NCBI GenBank assembly: GCA_017541465.1
Contig: JAFXYZ010000009.1
Coordinates: forward strand, 48,157 to 112,156
Reading direction: 5' to 3'
Length of the DNA stretch: 64,000 nt
Source of the DNA: a bacterium
GTDB taxonomy: Bacteria > Cyanobacteriota > Vampirovibrionia > Gastranaerophilales > Gastranaerophilaceae
Below, in pieces: positions 42,001-50,153 of this stretch (the stretch's first letter is position 1; every line of letters begins with the position of its first letter). The notes below the pieces were generated by a model that saw only the letters and a program-made list of their open reading frames with translations, ran no database searches and was not told where the DNA came from. Position numbers and translations under genes: made by a program.

Positions 42001-42636
42001 ATGTTAAAGGTTGATTTATTTAAGGACATGCCAAATTCAGACGTGATGTCACTGTTGAGTTGTCTCGGGATAAAGACAAAGAGTTTTAAAGAAGGGGCGC
42101 TCATACTTGATTTCGGGCAGAAGAATAACAATCTTTTCATTATGCTGAGCGGAAAAGCGGTTGTTATCAAAAAAAATCTGCTGGATAAAGAAGAAGCCGT
42201 TGAGGAGTTAAAGACAAACGATATTTTCGCTCATGACTTCGTCTGTCAGGGGCAGACAAAATCGCCCGTCAAAGTTGTTGCGCTAAACGACTGCGAGATT
42301 TTAATTCTCGGATATGAAAAAGTTATCACCCCCTGCAATAAGGTTTGTCAGTATCATCTTTTGCTTATAAAAAATTTAATAAGCATGATAGCGAGGAAAA
42401 ATTCAGCGCTTAATACCAAAATTGACGTTGTCGGGAAAAGGTTTGCAAGAGATAGAATTATGTCCTTTTTAAAGCAGTCGGCAAACGGACAAACCACTTT
42501 TGAAATACCCTATAACAGAGAGAAAATGGCAGAATTTCTCGCGCTCGACAGGTGCTCGCTCTCAAGAGAACTCTCTAATATGCAAAAAGATGGGCTTATC
42601 CTCTTTAAAAAGAACAGGTTTAAGATAAATTTTTAA
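42001..42636 (+). CDS. Crp/Fnr-family transcriptional regulator
   Basis: 211 residues. N-terminal cyclic-nucleotide-binding-like barrel (about 1-115, FKEGALILDFGQKNNNLFIMLSGKAVV), a dimer helix (about 120-145), and a C-terminal winged helix (about 150-211, YNREKMAEFLALDRCSLSRELSNM). There is no Fnr-type four-cysteine cluster at the N-terminus, so oxygen sensing by iron-sulfur is unlikely. It is a single gene, and the mosaic repeat ends about 10 bases before its ATG. No clear ribosome binding site. Confidence 0.88.
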   Translation: MLKVDLFKDMPNSDVMSLLSCLGIKTKSFKEGALILDFGQKNNNLFIMLSGKAVVIKKNLLDKEEAVEELKTNDIFAHDFVCQGQTKSPVKVVALNDCEILILGYEKVITPCNKVCQYHLLLIKNLISMIARKNSALNTKIDVVGKRFARDRIMSFLKQSANGQTTFEIPYNREKMAEFLALDRCSLSRELSNMQKDGLILFKKNRFKINF

Positions 42637-42679
42637 CTTTATTTTTCGGTGGACTGAAGTTTACCCTACACCCCTGTAA

Positions 42680-42699
42680 GTTGGGCATTCCTGCCCAAC
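42680..42699. repeat. Palindromic repeat GTTGGGCA-N4-TGCCCAAC, copy 2
   Basis: Same 8-bp arms as the copy at 1039-1058, with loop TTCC instead of TTCT. The flank TGTA(A/G) on the left is also shared. Confidence 0.8.
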
Positions 42700-42770
42700 G
42701 TCCAAAAAATCCTATATTTATAGGTTATAAATTCCCCGATTTTTGCCCATAATTGTTAAAAAGGGGAATT

Positions 42771-43310
42771 ATGGAAATATCGCACAGTCAGTTTCAGACA
42801 ACAGATTTCAACTACGGGCTGATAGAAGGCTCGCAGGGGCTTTTGTATAATAAACAGCAGGTGCAAAACAGCGAGTTTGAACCTAAAAACAATATTTTCA
42901 CGACCTCGCCTATTTCTTCAGACAAAAAGAAAAAGAAACCGAACAACCGCTTCAACATCTCCGATAGCGAGTATCTTGATGATACGGGCTACCTTCAGGG
43001 CGCAGAAGAAGAAGGAAAAGAAGAAAACCTTTTCGCGATTCAGCCTCAGCCAAACCCTGTATTTGAAGCCATGAAAAAGGTTAAAACCGTTTTCGGGAAA
43101 ATTCCCGTTTTAAATTCGGTTATATTAAAAGGAAAAAGTATTAAACTTCAAAAAACCCTGAATAATCTTAACGAAATCAACCAAAATACGGACAGTATAA
43201 TATCTTCGAGCATGCCCTTCGGGGAAGAGGAAAGACGATACAGTGAGATTACAAAAAACCTCTCTGATGCCTCAAACTTAATCGGGCAGGTAAAAAAAGA
43301 GATGGAATAA
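42771..43310 (+). CDS. Hypothetical protein, lineage-specific
   Basis: 179 residues, hydrophilic, no signal peptide and no recognised domain. It has a polylysine patch (DKKKKKP at about 48-54), an acidic stretch (EEEGKEEN) and a C-terminal helical region (about 95-179). The start at ATG 42771 is fixed by AAGGGG at 5 bases; an upstream TTG would overlap that site. It is the only gene between the Crp/Fnr regulator and ftsZ. Its N-terminal style (short motif then disordered region) resembles the other unknowns at 6567 and 46111, but no homology is claimed. Confidence 0.7.
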   Translation: MEISHSQFQTTDFNYGLIEGSQGLLYNKQQVQNSEFEPKNNIFTTSPISSDKKKKKPNNRFNISDSEYLDDTGYLQGAEEEGKEENLFAIQPQPNPVFEAMKKVKTVFGKIPVLNSVILKGKSIKLQKTLNNLNEINQNTDSIISSSMPFGEEERRYSEITKNLSDASNLIGQVKKEME

Positions 43311-43478
43311 GAAAATTTTAAAATATATTAATTTTCAATAAAAAAATTTATCATTTTACTTTACTAATTTTCTCGTTTAAAATAATATGTAATTAGTGTT
43401 ATATCAACAAGTATCATGCTTTTAGTTTGGTATAGCAAATAGTCGTTTTTTAAATAGTAAGTAGATAAGGGGCCAACA

Positions 43479-44651
43479 GTGGACAATTACGTACCTGATA
43501 TATTCGGAAGAAAAGAAAACAAACCGTCAACACAAGGAAATGACAATATGGATCAGAATCTGAATCCTGCAAAAATTAAAGTTATCGGTGTCGGCGGCGG
43601 CGGTGGAAATGCCGTAAACAGAATGATTAAGGCAGGTTTGACAGGTGTCGAATTCTGGGCAATGAACACTGACCTTCAGGTGCTTAACCGTTCGCTTTCA
43701 GAAAATAAAATCAACCTTGGAAGCAAATTAACAAACGGTCTTGGTGCAGGCGGAAACCCCGAAAAAGGTGAAAAAGCCGCAGAAGAAACAAGAGACGACA
43801 TTGTTAATGCTATCGGCCAGGCTGATATGGTATTCGTAACCGCTGGTATGGGCGGAGGAACAGGAACAGGTGCTGCTCCCGTTATCGCAAGAATAGCAAA
43901 AGAATTAGGCGCTTTGACTATCGGTGTTGTTACAAAACCGTTCAGTTTTGAAGGCAAAAAGAGAATGAACCAGGCTATTTCGGGCTTGGATAAATTAAAA
44001 GAAACAGTTGATGCACTCGTTACAATTCCAAACGACAAACTTCTTGAAGTTATCGACAGAAGAACAACGATGCAGGAAGCATTTTTGGCAGTTGATGAAG
44101 TTCTTTTGAGAGGTGTTCAGGGTATTTCCGACATCATCACAATTCCCGGCTTAATCAACGTTGACTTTGCTGATGTCAGAAGTGTAATGGAATCTTCGGG
44201 TTCAGCTTTAATGGGTATCGGAAAAGGCTCAGGCGAAGGCAGAGCTCTGGAAGCCGCAAAACAGGCTATCAACTCACCTCTTCTCGAAACATCTATCAGA
44301 GGCGCTTCAGGTATCATTATCAATGTAACAGGCGGTATGGATTTAGCACTCAACGAAGTTGTTGATGCGGTTAAAGTTATCACAGACGCTGCTTCAGAAG
44401 ATGCAACAATCCACTTCGGTACTGTTTCTGATGAAAGAATTCAGGGTGAAATTCAGATTACAGTTGTTGCAACAGGTTTTGACCTTAAAAACCAGGGTAT
44501 TGACCTTTTGAATGCAAAAGCTGAACAGCCTAAAGATGAATTTATTCTTCCTCCCGGTTTGTTCGGTGATTTAGGAAACACTCAGCAGCCCGCTGCTCAG
44601 CCTAAAAAACCGTCAATGGACTTAGACATTCCCGATTTCTTAAAGAAATAA
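43479..44651 (+). CDS. ftsZ: Cell division protein FtsZ
   Basis: 390 residues. Tubulin-like GTPase: [13 protein letters not shown], the signature loop [11 protein letters not shown] and NVDFADV with the catalytic T7 loop. The C-terminal peptide [10 protein letters not shown] is the conserved FtsA/partner-binding tail. It assembles the division ring. The start is GTG 43479 with AAGGGG at 6 bases; starting at the ATG 70 bases downstream would also retain the core. Not next to ftsA or a dcw cluster here. A terminator follows. Confidence 0.97.
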   Translation: MDNYVPDIFGRKENKPSTQGNDNMDQNLNPAKIKVIGVGGGGGNAVNRMIKAGLTGVEFWAMNTDLQVLNRSLSENKINLGSKLTNGLGAGGNPEKGEKAAEETRDDIVNAIGQADMVFVTAGMGGGTGTGAAPVIARIAKELGALTIGVVTKPFSFEGKKRMNQAISGLDKLKETVDALVTIPNDKLLEVIDRRTTMQEAFLAVDEVLLRGVQGISDIITIPGLINVDFADVRSVMESSGSALMGIGKGSGEGRALEAAKQAINSPLLETSIRGASGIIINVTGGMDLALNEVVDAVKVITDAASEDATIHFGTVSDERIQGEIQITVVATGFDLKNQGIDLLNAKAEQPKDEFILPPGLFGDLGNTQQPAAQPKKPSMDLDIPDFLKK

Positions 44652-44673
44652 GAGAATTAAAATAAATGCAAAT

Positions 44674-44703
44674 AAAAACCTCCGGCTCTACCGAAGGTTT
44701 TTT
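44674..44703. terminator. Bidirectional terminator between ftsZ and mtaB
   Basis: Stem AAAAACCTCCGG / CCGAAGGTTTTT (one mismatch) with a 5-base loop, between convergent genes. Confidence 0.82.
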
Positions 44704-45995
44704 TATACTATATCAGCAATTATCCGTTTTTTATCGTCCGATAGTTTTAAGAGTTTTACTGTCTGAAGAGGTTTTGAGGGCATGGAAGGAATATCGGCAA
44801 GAACATTGATATAATTCTTCGTAACCCCTTTAAAAAATCCTGTTTCACTGTCTTTTCTGTTCTCAATTATAACGGTGTTCAGGGTATTGAGATTTTTTTT
44901 CAGAAACTCCAGATGTTTTTCATCTGAAATTGTCTGAATAATCGCAGCTCTTTCCTTCTTTATAGTTTCTTTTATATGGTTTGGAAGTCTTTCCGCGACC
45001 GTATTTTTTCTGACAGAATAGGGAAAAACGTGGATTTGAGAAAGCCCAACGAGACTAAGATTTTTCCGTGTTATCTCAAAATCCTCATCGGTTTCACCAG
45101 GGAAGCCGACTATAATATCACTTCCGATAAACGCAAACTCAAATTTTGAATTGATATTACCGATTAAATTAAAAATATCCTCTTCGCTGTAGTGCCTGTT
45201 CATATTCTTCAGAGTTTTATTACAAAAAGACTGAAGAGAGAGATGAAAATGAGGGCAAAATTTCTTTGATTTTGAAAGAAAATCAATAAATTCGTCCGTC
45301 AGCTCCAGCGGATTTAAAGAGCCGAGGCGGTATTGCGTTATCTGAGTCTTTTCAATGTGTTCGAGCAGAGTTAAAAGAGAATAACCGGGGTTCAAATCTC
45401 TTCCCCACTGCCCGATATGAATACCCGTCAAAACAGTTTCATCGTAGCCGTTTTTAAACAGAAGATTAATCTGAGCGAGAACATCATCAATTTTTGAACT
45501 TCTGCTTTTCCCTCTTGCAAAGGGAATTGTACAGTATGAACAACGGTTATCGCAACCGTCCTGTATTTTTACGGTCGCTCTCGCCCTTGAAAGTGCCGAT
45601 AAACTGTCAAATTTAAACTCTGTCTGTTCAAAAATATCCGTTACATCAAATTTAATATTGTTCTTAATTAAATTTGGAATTTCCGTTTTATCCGCGTTTC
45701 CGACAAGAATATCAATGCTTTTATCCTCTCTGAGTTTTTCGGCTTCAAGCTGGGCAAAACAGCCTGTTAAGACGGTCAGAAGTTTCGGGTTCCTGTTCTT
45801 AACCCCCCGAAGCGAAGAAAGGCTTTTTGATTCTGCACTGTGGGTTACTGCGCAGGAATTTAGGATATATATATCGGCATCATTGACATCATCAACCTGA
45901 ATAAACCCCGAATTAACCATCTTTTGCGCGATTATATCGGACTCTATCCTGTTTGTTTTACAGCCGAGAGTTTTTATCGTAAATTTTTTTTCCAT
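44703..45995 (-). CDS. mtaB: tRNA t6A37 methylthiotransferase MtaB
   Basis: 430 residues. Methylthiotransferase of the MiaB/RimO family: the N-terminal domain has three cysteines (TLGCKTN, LNSCAVTH, LTGCFAQ) binding an auxiliary cluster; the radical SAM motif is CDNRCSYC in IQDGCDNRCSYCTIPFARG. The C-terminal TRAM domain ends it. Sequence style matches MtaB, which makes ms2t6A at position 37, better than MiaB. It starts at a leaderless-type promoter. Confidence 0.9.
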   Translation of the reverse strand: MEKKFTIKTLGCKTNRIESDIIAQKMVNSGFIQVDDVNDADIYILNSCAVTHSAESKSLSSLRGVKNRNPKLLTVLTGCFAQLEAEKLREDKSIDILVGNADKTEIPNLIKNNIKFDVTDIFEQTEFKFDSLSALSRARATVKIQDGCDNRCSYCTIPFARGKSRSSKIDDVLAQINLLFKNGYDETVLTGIHIGQWGRDLNPGYSLLTLLEHIEKTQITQYRLGSLNPLELTDEFIDFLSKSKKFCPHFHLSLQSFCNKTLKNMNRHYSEEDIFNLIGNINSKFEFAFIGSDIIVGFPGETDEDFEITRKNLSLVGLSQIHVFPYSVRKNTVAERLPNHIKETIKKERAAIIQTISDEKHLEFLKKNLNTLNTVIIENRKDSETGFFKGVTKNYINVLADIPSMPSKPLQTVKLLKLSDDKKRIIADIV

Positions 45996-46001
45996 AAAAC
46001 A

Positions 46002-46030
46002 AGTTTAGTTCAAAAATTAATCTTTGTAAA
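46002..46030 (-). promoter_or_regulatory. Leaderless-type promoter of mtaB
   Basis: On the minus strand TTTACA (46030-46025), 17-base spacer, TAAACT (46007-46002); the ATG at 45995 is where transcription should begin. No Shine-Dalgarno site. Confidence 0.6.
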
Positions 46031-46110
46031 AATTTAATTGTGATGTTAAAAAAAATAACAAAAAAATCTGTCTTTGGGTTTATAATTAATGTGGAAATTG
46101 AGGTGAGAAA

Positions 46111-46854
46111 ATGATTGTACCTGTTCATATAGTCGGCTATTCAAATATGATGAACTCAATAAACGGAAACACTCAGGCACAGACTGTTTATTTTCAGTCA
46201 GTTCCCGAGAAAAAACCTGTTGAAAAAAGAAAACCGATGATGTTTTCTCTCGCAGACGTTCCTCTGCTGACGGTTGCCGCAATCAGCTCTAAGCCAAAAA
46301 CCCTTTCAGCCTTTGCAAAAAGTTTTGCAAGACTGCCTATAGCGGTTATGGGGCTGGCAATTCCGGGTTCTATAGCAGCAAAAGTCACCTCTAAAGTTCT
46401 CGACAACAGAGCAAAAGAGGGCAAGAATACAGAACCTGTTCTCGCAATGGCAGGTTTTGGCGCTCTTTGGTACGGGCTCTATAAAGCAGGTGCTGCAGGA
46501 GTCAGTGCTCTTGTTTCAAAAATCCCCGAATCCTACAAAAAACAGGCAGGGGAAGGGTTGAAAGATTTATCAAAAGCTATTGATGCAAGCAGTGCAAACA
46601 AAAAAGTTTATGAACCGATTGCAAATAAAGTCGGTAAAGTATTAAAGGCACATCCTCAAATCTGGAAGCCTGCAATGGTAGCGGCAAGCATCGCAGCGGT
46701 TGCTATCTGCTTCCTGCCGTCAATTAAGAGAAACCGTCAGGCAGAAAAAGAACTTCAGCAGCAAAGACAGATTGAACACTATATTCAGACTCAGCAGGCA
46801 CAGGAGCTCGCTCAGTTAAAAGAGCTTCAGAGCGTATTTGCTTCAAAACAGTAA
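46111..46854 (+). CDS. Hypothetical protein with hydrophobic helices
   Basis: 247 residues, not recognised. A hydrophilic start (about 1-45) is followed by hydrophobic segments (about 65-90, 105-125) and a third one near residue 185-200 (AMVAASIAAVAICFLP). The tail is Gln-rich (QQQRQIEHYIQTQQAQELAQL). No signal peptide. GAGGTGAG precedes the ATG. It is a single gene; about 280 bases without any gene follow, in which nothing else was recognised. Likely a lineage-specific membrane-associated protein. Confidence 0.7.
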   Translation: MIVPVHIVGYSNMMNSINGNTQAQTVYFQSVPEKKPVEKRKPMMFSLADVPLLTVAAISSKPKTLSAFAKSFARLPIAVMGLAIPGSIAAKVTSKVLDNRAKEGKNTEPVLAMAGFGALWYGLYKAGAAGVSALVSKIPESYKKQAGEGLKDLSKAIDASSANKKVYEPIANKVGKVLKAHPQIWKPAMVAASIAAVAICFLPSIKRNRQAEKELQQQRQIEHYIQTQQAQELAQLKELQSVFASKQ

Positions 46855-47131
46855 ATCCGTCACGTTTAAATTTTTACCCGTATATGAATTATATCGGGAA
46901 ATTTTGTGTACTCAAAAAATCGGCATGCCAAAATTTCAAGTATTTGTAAATCTTTTTAAAATAAAATTTATATTCGTACACAATTAAAGATTTTATTTCT
47001 GATTTGTGCTAGATTAAAATTATTCCGATAAGGTTAGAGTGTTAAGTTATTAATTTAAGAAATAAAAAGGAATATAAGAGAACCATCGGGAGTTGTATAT
47101 TAAACAGTTTAGGTCAAGGAGATTTTAAAGT

Positions 47132-47707
47132 ATGCCTGAGTACTTGAGTAAGGAAGAGATTCGCAAGTGGAGAAGTTCATTGGAGCGTATCACTCTTGAG
47201 GAATACGCAGCAAGATTAGGGAAAGTTATACAGGACGAAAAAGATACGGATGATATGGTTGACAAGGTTATGCAGCACTCGCTGAATTCTATGTCAACAG
47301 AGAGTTATCCTGTCAGGACAGAGGAAATTAAATCAATTACTCTTCGTGCTTTCAGAAAGGAAAAGGAAATTGTTCAGCCGAAGGCAGTAAAGCCCACGGT
47401 TAAAGAAACACCCGCACCTAAGAAGGTTCAGCAACCCAAACAGGAAAAAACTTTAAAGGTCGAAATTGTAAATAACACAAACGAAGATATGCCGCTTTCG
47501 TTCAATAAAGCTCTGACACAAAGAGAGCAGTTGATTTTTGACCATTTCTACGCAAACAGAAACAAAATTGTTTATGCAAAAGACTTGGCTAAAATTCTTG
47601 ATTTGCCGAGAGATTATGTATATAAATACATCAAAAATCTCAGAAGCAAGCTGAACGAAGATATTTTGCACAACGCAGACAACGGCGGTTATTTGCTCAA
47701 AGTATAG
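47132..47707 (+). CDS. Winged-helix DNA-binding protein without receiver
   Basis: 191 residues. The N-terminal 70 residues are charged and helical, followed by a Lys/Pro/Gln-rich linker (about 85-115). The C-terminal 65 residues (LTQREQLIFDHFYANRNKIV, YVYKYIKNLRSKLNED, then GGYLLKV) match the OmpR/PhoB-type winged helix. There is no receiver domain, so regulation is not by ordinary phosphorylation. AAGGAG lies before the ATG. The next gene (CoA activase-like) starts 7 bases downstream and may be co-transcribed. Confidence 0.75.
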   Translation: MPEYLSKEEIRKWRSSLERITLEEYAARLGKVIQDEKDTDDMVDKVMQHSLNSMSTESYPVRTEEIKSITLRAFRKEKEIVQPKAVKPTVKETPAPKKVQQPKQEKTLKVEIVNNTNEDMPLSFNKALTQREQLIFDHFYANRNKIVYAKDLAKILDLPRDYVYKYIKNLRSKLNEDILHNADNGGYLLKV

Positions 47708-47714
47708 TCTGACC

Positions 47715-48848
47715 ATGCCTGATAAAGAGACCAAAAAAGTAACGGTTGCCTTTCCTCATATGGGGTTTATCTATATTGCGTGGGCATCCGCGCTCAGAAA
47801 AGTCGGCGTAGAACCTTATATCCCGCCAATGACAAACAAAAAGACTCTTTCTCTGGGGATTAAATACAGCCCCGAGTCTATTTGTCTGCCGTATAAACTC
47901 ATTTTGGGAAACTTTATCGAGGCGATAGAGGGCGGTGCTGATTACGTTGCGATGATTTGCTCACCCGGAATTTGCCGTCTGGGGGAATACGGACAGAGCA
48001 TCTGTTCTGTTCTGAAGGATTTGGGGCATGAGGATAAATACACCGAACTCAATCTCTATGACGGGTTTAAGGGCATGTATCGGTTCTTAAAACAGGTCGC
48101 ACCGAAGAATGATATTTTCCATATCGTTCAGGCAATAAATATTGCGGTGAGAAAGGTTTTCGTCTTAGACAGGCTTCAAAATACTCTTGCTTACTACAGA
48201 GCAAGGGAAGTAAAGCACCTTGAGAGCGATAAAGTCTATAAAGAAGCCCTGAAAATTATCTTCGATGCAAACTCAAACAGAGAGTTAAAGAAGGCTGAAA
48301 AGCAGGTTAAGAAGATGTTTTCAGAGATTGAGATTGATAAAAAAAGAGAGATTTTGAATGTTGATATAACGGGTGAAATTTTTCTCGTTCAGGATCCTTT
48401 CTCAAACCAGGATATAGAAAAGGAACTCGGAAAACTGGGTGTTCAGGCAAGAAGAAGCCTGACTGTTTCGGGGTTTTTAAAAGATGCAATTATCCCTAAA
48501 ATGTTCAGAAAAGGGGAAACCCACCTCGAAAGAGCAACGAGAATGGCGCAACCCTATCTGATGAGAGATATAGGCGGTGATGCACTTGAATCGGTGAGCG
48601 ATGTTGCGTATGCAAACGAGAGGGGAATAGACGGAATTATCCACGTTTCACCGTTTACCTGTATGCCCGAAATTATGTCTCAGAACATTTTTCCAAAGAT
48701 GAGAGAGGACTGCGAAATACCTATTCTATCGCTTATTATGGATGAACAATCCGGGAAGGCGGGGTATATAACAAGACTTGAAGCCTTTGTTGATTTGATG
48801 AGAAGAAAAAAACACTATAAAGAAGCAAAAAAAGAACAACAAGTTTAG
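47715..48848 (+). CDS. 2-hydroxyacyl-CoA dehydratase activase-related protein (DUF2229)
   Basis: 377 residues. The first third (VTVAFPHMGFIYIAWASALR, SPESICLPYKLILGN, then CSPGICRLGEYGQS) and the last third (GIDGIIHVSPFTCMPEIM, PILSLIMDEQSG) match the C-terminal DUF2229 part of BcrAD/HgdC-type activases. The ATPase activator part is absent; it is a stand-alone version. Cysteines suggest an iron-sulfur cluster. It is typical of strict anaerobes. The true substrate is not known. Its stop overlaps the stop of the next, convergent gene. Confidence 0.82.
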   Translation: MPDKETKKVTVAFPHMGFIYIAWASALRKVGVEPYIPPMTNKKTLSLGIKYSPESICLPYKLILGNFIEAIEGGADYVAMICSPGICRLGEYGQSICSVLKDLGHEDKYTELNLYDGFKGMYRFLKQVAPKNDIFHIVQAINIAVRKVFVLDRLQNTLAYYRAREVKHLESDKVYKEALKIIFDANSNRELKKAEKQVKKMFSEIEIDKKREILNVDITGEIFLVQDPFSNQDIEKELGKLGVQARRSLTVSGFLKDAIIPKMFRKGETHLERATRMAQPYLMRDIGGDALESVSDVAYANERGIDGIIHVSPFTCMPEIMSQNIFPKMREDCEIPILSLIMDEQSGKAGYITRLEAFVDLMRRKKHYKEAKKEQQV

Positions 48849-49114
48849 TCCTCGTCATCTTCATTATTTCTTTTTATTTTCATGTCTTTCATGGGTTTCT
48901 CAAACTCAATTTCATAACTGATTTTTTCGTATTCTTCGTAAGCATCGGTTAAAGATTTGTGATATATAGAAAAAAGGCTTGTAATTTCATGCCTGCTTTC
49001 AATATAGAAATCAAAACCCAGACAATAATAAATAATTGAACCGACTTTTTGCAGGTTGTCCAATTCACAGCCTAATTCATTAATTCTTTCCATAAGTTCT
49101 TCGCTAACCAACAT
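48845..49114 (-). CDS. Small hypothetical protein beside AbrB-like gene
   Basis: 89 residues, acidic tail (NNEDDED), no recognised domain; predicted mostly helical. It is divergent from the AbrB/MazE-like gene at 49217 across an ordered 100-base regulatory region, so both may be controlled by it. AGGAAAG precedes the ATG. A toxin or partner role is possible from context only; nothing in the sequence shows it. Confidence 0.6.
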   Translation of the reverse strand: MLVSEELMERINELGCELDNLQKVGSIIYYCLGFDFYIESRHEITSLFSIYHKSLTDAYEEYEKISYEIEFEKPMKDMKIKRNNEDDED

Positions 49115-49134
49115 GATACTTTCCTTTCTTATTC

Positions 49135-49211
49135 CTTATACTTTCCAAATGGAAAGTATAAGATAAAGTAAAGTTATTGTAAAGTGTTTGTATAGTATTT
49201 GTAAAGGTAAT
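49135..49211. promoter_or_regulatory. Operator array: 28-bp palindrome plus four 11-bp direct repeats
   Basis: A perfect inverted repeat, 13-bp arms CTTATACTTTCCA and TGGAAAGTATAAG with 2 bases between (49135-49162), is followed by four tandem 11-bp units at 49168-49211: GTAAAGTTATT, GTAAAGTGTTT, GTATAGTATTT, GTAAAGGTAAT. Eleven base pairs is about one helical turn, so bound proteins would line up on one face. The last unit includes the AAAGG ribosome binding site of the AbrB-like gene. Confidence 0.75.
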
Positions 49212-49216
49212 TTAAT

Positions 49217-49363
49217 ATGAAGAAAAAATTGTATCATAGTGGAAATGCCTGGGCTTTATTAATACCCAAAGCAGTTTTGGAACTAATGGAACTTAATCCC
49301 GAAACAGATGAAGTCAAACTTGAACTTGAAGGAAAACTCTTAAAAGTCAAAAAAGCCGAGTAG
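49217..49363 (+). CDS. Tiny AbrB/MazE-like DNA-binding protein
   Basis: 48 residues. SGNAWALLIPKAVLELMELN then a strand-turn-strand (VKLELEGKLLKVKK) match the swapped-hairpin AbrB/MazE fold: 'G-n-s-x-x-v-x-I-P-k'. Such proteins are often antitoxins or small repressors. AAAGG lies 9 bases before the ATG. The preceding array of repeats is a likely site for self-regulation. No MazF-like toxin follows; the next gene is about 100 bases downstream and unrelated. Confidence 0.75.
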   Translation: MKKKLYHSGNAWALLIPKAVLELMELNPETDEVKLELEGKLLKVKKAE

Positions 49364-49459
49364 AGATTTTTTATTATTTTTTTGTAATAAAAAAACAAAA
49401 ACATGTTTAAAAAAAGATAATTTTCAATTAAAATAGTGTCAAGAGAAGAGGAAGATAGA

Positions 49460-50107
49460 TTGAACGAAAACTTCAAAGGGCTTGATAGTTTAGACACCAC
49501 AGTGAGAAAATCTGCCGTTATTCAGGAGAGAATGGGGCTTATTGCTTCTCACATGTATCAGCAGTTTCTTGATTACAAGCACTCGAGCGCCAATATGCTC
49601 GAAGTGTTCGATAAAATGGCTGATAATGCCTATATGACTATTGACTATTTCAAGCAGGCTCTTTCTTCAAGAGGTATGCCTATCCAGAATATCTCGATAG
49701 AATACGACAAATCTCTTCACTACATCGGCTTAAATATTCTCTGGCACAAGCTGGGCTTTGTCACGAGCTATAACGAAAAACCAAAAGCCCTGTTCAGAGA
49801 AGGTGACGACAAAAACCGCCACATTATTTCAAGAATAACAGCCTTCAGAGGAAATCTTGCCGATATTGCATCGCCCGACAGCGAAGAATATATTCAAAAA
49901 CTCCTCGCCTTAGAGGTCGCATCGCTTTATATACCCGAGGATAAAACCGTCAGCGCAATAATAAAAATAAACCACATCGGGGATAAAGAGTTCAAAATTA
50001 ACCAGATGGATGCCCCGAGAGAATTTTTATTAAGAGCGGTCGAAATCGTCTGCGGAAGCTGGGATTACCACGAAGAAAGCTTCAGAAAAACAATTCAATT
50101 ACCTTAA
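49460..50107 (+). CDS. Hypothetical protein upstream of lepA
   Basis: 215 residues from a TTG at 49460, which has GAGGAAG at about 6 bases; a GTG 24 bases upstream has no such site. Soluble, mixed alpha/beta, no signal peptide. Motif-like stretches include FDKMADNAYMTIDYFKQAL, RHIISRITAFRGNLADIAS and EFLLRAVEIVCGSWDYHEE. Not recognised. It is followed after 46 bases by lepA, which has its own promoter. Confidence 0.65.
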   Translation: MNENFKGLDSLDTTVRKSAVIQERMGLIASHMYQQFLDYKHSSANMLEVFDKMADNAYMTIDYFKQALSSRGMPIQNISIEYDKSLHYIGLNILWHKLGFVTSYNEKPKALFREGDDKNRHIISRITAFRGNLADIASPDSEEYIQKLLALEVASLYIPEDKTVSAIIKINHIGDKEFKINQMDAPREFLLRAVEIVCGSWDYHEESFRKTIQLP

Positions 50108-50118
50108 TTAATATTTTG

Positions 50119-50147
50119 TTGGCATTTAGGTATTTATGTAATAAACT
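50119..50147 (+). promoter_or_regulatory. Leaderless-type promoter of lepA
   Basis: TTGGCA (50119-50124), 17-base spacer, TAAACT (50142-50147), then 6 bases and the ATG at 50154. No Shine-Dalgarno site precedes it. Confidence 0.6.
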
Positions 50148-50153
50148 TTTAAT

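Noticed and set aside
41811..42014. A 67-codon reading frame in the gap before the Crp/Fnr gene
   Set aside because: Composed of the same repeat phrases; no start signal and no conserved look.
45385..45400. A GGTTCAAATC-like string suggesting a tRNA T-arm
   Set aside because: It lies inside mtaB coding sequence and no cloverleaf can be formed around it; no other tRNA-like sequence was noticed in the window.
49168..49211. Tandem 11-bp units considered as a CRISPR-like array
   Set aside because: Units are contiguous with no spacers, far too short, and lie in a promoter region.
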